9,682 nucleotides of DNA. It comes from Thermoguttaceae bacterium. GTDB lineage: Bacteria; Planctomycetota; Planctomycetia; Pirellulales; Thermoguttaceae. The stretch spans positions 1-9,682 of the forward strand of contig JAFTCU010000121.1 in NCBI GenBank assembly GCA_017454585.1, written 5' to 3'. A program made the translations under genes and the position numbers. Positions 6,213-9,682 of the stretch are shown here, one piece after another. Below the pieces are notes generated by a model. It saw only the letters and a program-made list of their open reading frames with translations, was not told the DNA's origin and did not search any database. Positions within the stretch are counted from its first letter, which is position 1, and each line of letters begins with the position of its first letter.

Positions 6213-7559
6213 TTAACGGCGCTTGGATGCCTGACGCTCGGCAATGAGGAGGGCCATTTCAATCGACTGCTCGTAATTCAAACGCGGATCGACTTCCGTC
6301 TGGTAGTCCTTCACAAGGTCCGCTTCCGTAAGGCCGCGAACTCCACCCGTGCATTCGGTCACATTTTCACCCGTCAGTTCGAAATGGATCCCACCCAGGT
6401 GAGAACCTTCCTGATCCAGTATCCTGGATACGCAAAGCAACTCGTTTAGAATGTCATCGAAACTGCGCGTTTTCAGGCCTGTTGACGTGGAATGAGTATT
6501 CCCATGCATTGGGTCTGAGATCCACAGAACGTTTCGTTTTTCGCGCAGAACCACCTGAACAAGAGGCGGAAGAACTTCTTCCACTTTCGACGTTCCGAAA
6601 CGGCAAATCAGGCACAAACGACCTTTTTCGTTCCGTGGGTTCAAAACCTTAATCAGATCGAGGAGCTGATCCGGTTGCATCGTTGGCCCCACTTTTACCC
6701 CGATCGGGTTGGCGATCCCGCGGAAGAATTCCACGTGTGCGCCGTCGATCTGCCGCGTGCGTTCACCGATCCAGGGAAGGTGCGTCGTCAGATCGTAACA
6801 ATCGGTTCGACGAGGCACCCACCGCGTCTGAGCCATTTCGTACGGCAGATGAAGCCCCTCGTGTGAACAATAAAACCGCGTCTCAGCCAACGAATCCATT
6901 TTCCCGGCCACGATTTCCATGAAGTCGATCGACGTGCTGATCGCCTGGAAAATATGGCGGTACTCTCGTGAATGTTCGCTTAAATTAATAAAACCCAGTT
7001 CCCAATATTCCGGGTGGTGCATATCTGTAAACCCACCAGCGATGAGGCTCCGCATGAAATTCAGCGTCATTGCCGCGTGACCATACGCCCGGCGCATATT
7101 CAATGGGTTCGGCGTACGGGCTTCAGCAGTAAACTCTGGTGAGTTGATCAATGGACCACGGTAACTCGGAAGCGTCACACCGTCCCTTGTCTCGGTCGGC
7201 TTGCTGCGCGGTTTGGCGTATTGACCTGCGATTCGGCCAATACGAATGACACGTTTGCGGCTTCCGTAGATCAAAATATAACTCATCAGGAGCAGAATTT
7301 TCAGTTTGCTCGTGATCACATCGGGTGTACAGGCGTCGAAAGTTTCCGAGCAATCGCCCCCCTGAAGCACAAAGTACTCCCCATCCTCAGCGGCGGCCAG
7401 TTCGCTACGCAGACGCAGGATCTCACCACTCGTAACCAATGGCGGCAGATGCGAGATGTAATCAACCGCGGCGTTGAACGCCTCCTGGTCCGGATAATCG
7501 ACCCACTGCTGGATGGGTTTCGTCTTCCACGAAGATGGACTCCATTCAGTTTGATTCAT
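6213..7559 (-). CDS. aroG: Class II 3-deoxy-7-phosphoheptulonate (DAHP) synthase
   Basis: This enzyme condenses phosphoenolpyruvate and erythrose 4-phosphate to DAHP, the committed shikimate step. The 448 residues match the class II (plant/mycobacterial) type. Expected metal ligands are C70 in LQGGDCSE, H352 in SDPMHGNT, E394 in HFELTGENVTEC and D424 in VDPRLNYEQ. Likely phosphoenolpyruvate contacts include the arginines of GRIAGQYAKPRS (108-119), E277 and K289 in the EFFRGIANPIGVKVGPT region, and R320. ATG 7559-7557 has GAGGA 6 nt upstream. The start overlaps the manC stop as ATGA, implying translational coupling. A strong terminator follows. No feedback-inhibition domain (ACT or chorismate mutase) is fused. 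aroB, the next enzyme in the pathway, lies about 5 kb further on in another unit. Confidence 0.96.
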   Translation of the reverse strand: MNQTEWSPSSWKTKPIQQWVDYPDQEAFNAAVDYISHLPPLVTSGEILRLRSELAAAEDGEYFVLQGGDCSETFDACTPDVITSKLKILLLMSYILIYGSRKRVIRIGRIAGQYAKPRSKPTETRDGVTLPSYRGPLINSPEFTAEARTPNPLNMRRAYGHAAMTLNFMRSLIAGGFTDMHHPEYWELGFINLSEHSREYRHIFQAISTSIDFMEIVAGKMDSLAETRFYCSHEGLHLPYEMAQTRWVPRRTDCYDLTTHLPWIGERTRQIDGAHVEFFRGIANPIGVKVGPTMQPDQLLDLIKVLNPRNEKGRLCLICRFGTSKVEEVLPPLVQVVLREKRNVLWISDPMHGNTHSTSTGLKTRSFDDILNELLCVSRILDQEGSHLGGIHFELTGENVTECTGGVRGLTEADLVKDYQTEVDPRLNYEQSIEMALLIAERQASKRR

Positions 7560-8650
7560 AAAAGTTCCTCACAATTCATTTCCTTGAGTTTCCGGACCAC
7601 TTCCCGAACGGACTCTTCCCGATTCCGATCGAAGACCATGACCACTTCCGGCGTAACGATGACCGCCAAATCCTTTACCCCGTAACACACAACTTTTTTA
7701 CTCGGATCGGTACTGCGAATCGTGCAATCCCGGGTCTCTACCAGAACGGCCTCAGGGGTCCCTTCCGCCAGTGCCAGCGTATTGCCCGATTCATCGTGGG
7801 GGAAATGACGCTCAAAGGCACGCCACGAGCCTACATCGTCCCATTCAAACGGGGCCGGAAGCACCAAAACGTTTCCATCCACCGCCGCTTTTTCCATGAC
7901 CGCATAGTCAATGGAAATGTTTTCTATTTCAGGAAATTCCGACTTCAGGACGTTTTCAAAATCGGAATGATCTACGCTTTTCAGGATTTTTTCGACTGGT
8001 TCCCTAACACCCGGCGCATACTTCCGGAGATTTTCAAGGATGGTCGAGGCCCGCCAGATGAAAATCCCTGCGTTCCAGTAAAAGTTTCCGCTTTCCAGGT
8101 ACTCAGCGGCGGTTTTCGCGTCGGGTTTCTCCCTGAATCGCCGAACTGTCAAGGAATTTCCCGGACCTTTCTCACCGCGCTCGATGTAACCGAATGTTTC
8201 GGCCGGGCAGGTCGGTGTGATCCCCAGCGTAATGAGTTTTTCCGGGTTTTCCCGAACGATTTCAGCGGCTTGCGCGATCGTGTCCTGAAACACTTCTTTC
8301 GGCTGGATCACGTGATCGGACGGGAGTAAAACCATCACCGCCTCCGGGTCCTGCGCGAGACACCAAATCGCCGCCAGCGCGATACAACCCGAAGTGTTCC
8401 GGGCACACGGTTCTACGAGGATCGACCCGGTCGGAAGCTCCGGGAGCTGCTCCGCAATATGGTCTCTTAACCTCTCGCCCGTCACCACTCCAATTTGTTC
8501 CGGGGGCACGAGCGGTCGCAAACGGTCCACAGTGCTTTGCAGGAACGAACGGTTTCCGAGAAACGTCATGAGCTGCTTCGGGAAATTTTTCCGGCTTTCC
8601 GGCCAAAGTCGTGTACCCGAACCGCCAGCCATGATGATCGCGTAAATCAT
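7556..8650 (-). CDS. manC: Mannose-1-phosphate guanylyltransferase, monofunctional
   Basis: This enzyme makes GDP-mannose from mannose 1-phosphate and GTP, the sugar donor for mannosylated glycans and the precursor of GDP-fucose. The 364 residues comprise the nucleotidyltransferase domain without the roughly 100-residue mannose-6-phosphate isomerase cupin of bifunctional forms. Motifs are MAGGSGTRLWPESRKNFPKQ (7-26), EPCARNT (80-86), LLPSDH (108-113), TFGYIE (152-157), FREKP (172-176), NAGIFIW (193-199) and WDDVGSW (270-276). I chose ATG 8650-8648: GAGGAG lies 7 nt upstream, while the in-frame ATG at 8665 overlaps that ribosome binding site and would add only MRSKH. A clear promoter lies just upstream. 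The stop overlaps the DAHP synthase start by 4 nt. Confidence 0.95.
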   Translation of the reverse strand: MIYAIIMAGGSGTRLWPESRKNFPKQLMTFLGNRSFLQSTVDRLRPLVPPEQIGVVTGERLRDHIAEQLPELPTGSILVEPCARNTSGCIALAAIWCLAQDPEAVMVLLPSDHVIQPKEVFQDTIAQAAEIVRENPEKLITLGITPTCPAETFGYIERGEKGPGNSLTVRRFREKPDAKTAAEYLESGNFYWNAGIFIWRASTILENLRKYAPGVREPVEKILKSVDHSDFENVLKSEFPEIENISIDYAVMEKAAVDGNVLVLPAPFEWDDVGSWRAFERHFPHDESGNTLALAEGTPEAVLVETRDCTIRSTDPSKKVVCYGVKDLAVIVTPEVVMVFDRNREESVREVVRKLKEMNCEELL

Positions 8651-8657
8651 GTGCTTA

Positions 8658-8663
8658 CTCCTC
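8658..8663 (-). promoter_or_regulatory. Ribosome binding site that fixes the manC start
   Basis: GAGGAG on the minus strand lies 7 nt before ATG 8650-8648. The alternative ATG at 8665-8663 overlaps this site, so it is unlikely to be used. Confidence 0.85.
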
Positions 8664-8678
8664 ATTAATAATTGGTTT

Positions 8679-8706
8679 ATTATACCAGATATTTTGATTT
8701 ACGCAA
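8679..8706 (-). promoter_or_regulatory. Sigma-70-type promoter for manC-DAHP synthase
   Basis: On the minus strand TATAAT at 8684-8679 is preceded by TGG (an extended -10), and TTGCGT lies at 8706-8701 with a 16-nt spacer. Transcription would start near 8672, giving a short leader of about 22 nt that contains the ribosome binding site. Confidence 0.8.
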
Positions 8707-8750
8707 GGGGAGGAATTTTCCCTTTTACCAGAAAAGAATTCAGAATTCAG

Positions 8751-8785
8751 GAGGGACGCTGATCAGGAAGAAATCAACGTCCCCC
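8751..8785 (-). terminator. Terminator-like hairpin after the GH97 gene
   Basis: In minus-strand RNA GGGGGACGUUGAU pairs with AUCAGCGUCCCUC over about 13 bp, including two G-U pairs, around a 9-nt loop. It starts about 10 nt after the GH97 stop and lies upstream of the manC promoter. The U-tract is poor (a TTTTC about 15 nt on), so termination is likely but not textbook. Confidence 0.6.
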
Positions 8786-8795
8786 TATTAATTAC

Positions 8796-9682
8796 TTACT
8801 TTTCAGAGAAAATCGCCGTCCAGCCGCCATTCCGGACCATCGTGATGGTCAGCACGTCACCGGCCTTCACTTCCCGGGTCAGTTCATCGATCAGTTCCGC
8901 ATCCTTTTCACCGGTTCCACCGCTCTGAGGCGTGTCGCAGTAGATTTGCGCGACGTACGTCTTGCCCGGCTTCAGGAAATCAAGCTGAAACTGCAGCGTC
9001 CGCGGCTCGGCGTCCGTGATCGCGGCAGCGTAGAATTTGTTCCCGCTGCGGCGGTAGTGCAGATAATACTTCCCGATTTCCCCGGCGACGGCGTGCGTTT
9101 CATCCCAAACTGCCGGAATATTCTTCAGGAAGCTGAACCCCGGCGCATTCCGGTAATTCTCCGGTTTGTCGCAGATGGTCAGGCACGGCGAATCGGTCAC
9201 GAGGCACATCGCCAGCGCGTGCGCACGGGTCCCCTGCTCGTCCGCAGTCGGGACGCTCATCTTCTTCTGCACGTAGAAATGCTCCGGCTGGCGATTGACG
9301 AATCCGCCAGGCGTAAAGTCACCAGGGCCGCAAAGCCACCGGGTGAACGGAAGCGTCGCTGTGTGTGTCGTGGTGATCCGTTTCGAGAATTTGTTGTACT
9401 CGTTCCCAAGGATCCCTTCGCGCGTGATGTGGTTCGGATACGTGCGTTCCATTCCGGTCGGTTTGTACATTCCGTGGAAGTTGATCATCAGGTGATGCCT
9501 GGCCGCGTTGGCCACCACGTCCTCGATCCACTCGACGCGCTCCTGATTGTCGGAGTTCATGAAGTCGATCTTCATGCCGGCCGCGCCCCATTTCTCGTAC
9601 GCGGTGAACGTGCGTTCATGGCCGCAGAAGTCAAAGTCCTGGTAGTGCATCCAGAGGAAGATCCCGACGTTCTTTTCCTTCG
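8796..9682 (-). CDS. GH97 family glycoside hydrolase, N-terminus outside the window
   Basis: About 294 C-terminal residues are visible; family members usually have 600-700, so the N-terminal sandwich domain and any signal peptide lie beyond 9682. The frame is open to the edge (KEKNVGIFLWMHYQDF), so the ATG at 9650 is internal. Family signatures are the barrel strand GMKIDFMNSDNQ, NFHGMYKPTGMERTYPN, TREGILGNEYNK, LPFTR, GPGDFTPGGF and a C-terminal beta domain after WDET. In the visible fragment the Asp of KIDF is residue 39 and the Glu of LGNEYN is residue 94, 55 apart. That matches the nucleophile/acid-base pair I recall for the retaining Bacteroides alpha-galactosidase (D415/E470), so a retaining alpha-galactosidase-like activity is likelier than the inverting SusB type (inference). 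The probable role is cleavage of alpha-linked plant or algal glycans, secreted or periplasmic. A hairpin follows the stop. Confidence 0.92.
   Translation of the reverse strand, partial: KEKNVGIFLWMHYQDFDFCGHERTFTAYEKWGAAGMKIDFMNSDNQERVEWIEDVVANAARHHLMINFHGMYKPTGMERTYPNHITREGILGNEYNKFSKRITTTHTATLPFTRWLCGPGDFTPGGFVNRQPEHFYVQKKMSVPTADEQGTRAHALAMCLVTDSPCLTICDKPENYRNAPGFSFLKNIPAVWDETHAVAGEIGKYYLHYRRSGNKFYAAAITDAEPRTLQFQLDFLKPGKTYVAQIYCDTPQSGGTGEKDAELIDELTREVKAGDVLTITMVRNGGWTAIFSEK

Noticed and set aside
8737..8749. Direct repeat GAATTC-A-GAATTC
   Set aside because: It is short and isolated in a spacer. No matching copies, target duplication or mobile-element ends are nearby.

Overview
All genes in this window lie on the minus strand, so transcription runs from high to low coordinates. 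They read as ordinary bacterial housekeeping and carbohydrate genes, plus one unrecognised pair. The most likely source is a planctomycete or a relative in the Planctomycetes-Verrucomicrobia-Chlamydiae group. That rests on trigger factor followed by two divergent clpP genes, a class II DAHP synthase, a GH97 glycoside hydrolase and mid-range base composition. It is an inference from gene content, and I put it at about 60%.

Layout in transcription order. (1) 9682-8796: the C-terminal part of a GH97 glycoside hydrolase that enters from beyond the window, followed by a terminator-like hairpin. (2) 8706-6168: a clear promoter, then manC (GDP-mannose synthesis) and a class II DAHP synthase (first shikimate step). 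The two overlap by ATGA, and a strong intrinsic terminator closes the unit. (3) 6041-4340: a two-gene unit of unknown function, a small membrane-anchored helical protein and a highly charged lipoprotein, ending at a textbook intrinsic terminator. This segment is visibly more AT-rich than its neighbours. (4) 4300-1: a TATAAT promoter, two identical tRNA-Gly(GCC) genes, tig (trigger factor), two clpP paralogs and aroB (second shikimate step), which runs off the left end.

The tRNA-to-clpP region is the functional core. Trigger factor folds nascent chains and ClpP degrades failed ones. The only convincing promoter lies upstream of the tRNAs, so the tRNAs, tig and the clpP genes may share a transcript. 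Several strong stem-loops lie in its junctions. Two sit back to back between tig and the first clpP, and a 15-bp one sits between the last clpP and aroB. Several contain G-U pairs that form only in minus-strand RNA, which suggests they act as RNA (attenuation, processing or stability). No clpX or clpA ATPase gene is in the window.

No mobile element, CRISPR array, rRNA gene or origin was seen. The only stretch over 300 bases without a protein gene, 3933-4393, holds the two tRNAs, their promoter, three hairpins or terminators and a short C-tract. I found no clearly new multi-gene system. The best candidates for new biology are the unknown lipoprotein/membrane-protein pair and the hairpin-rich tRNA-tig-clpP-clpP unit.
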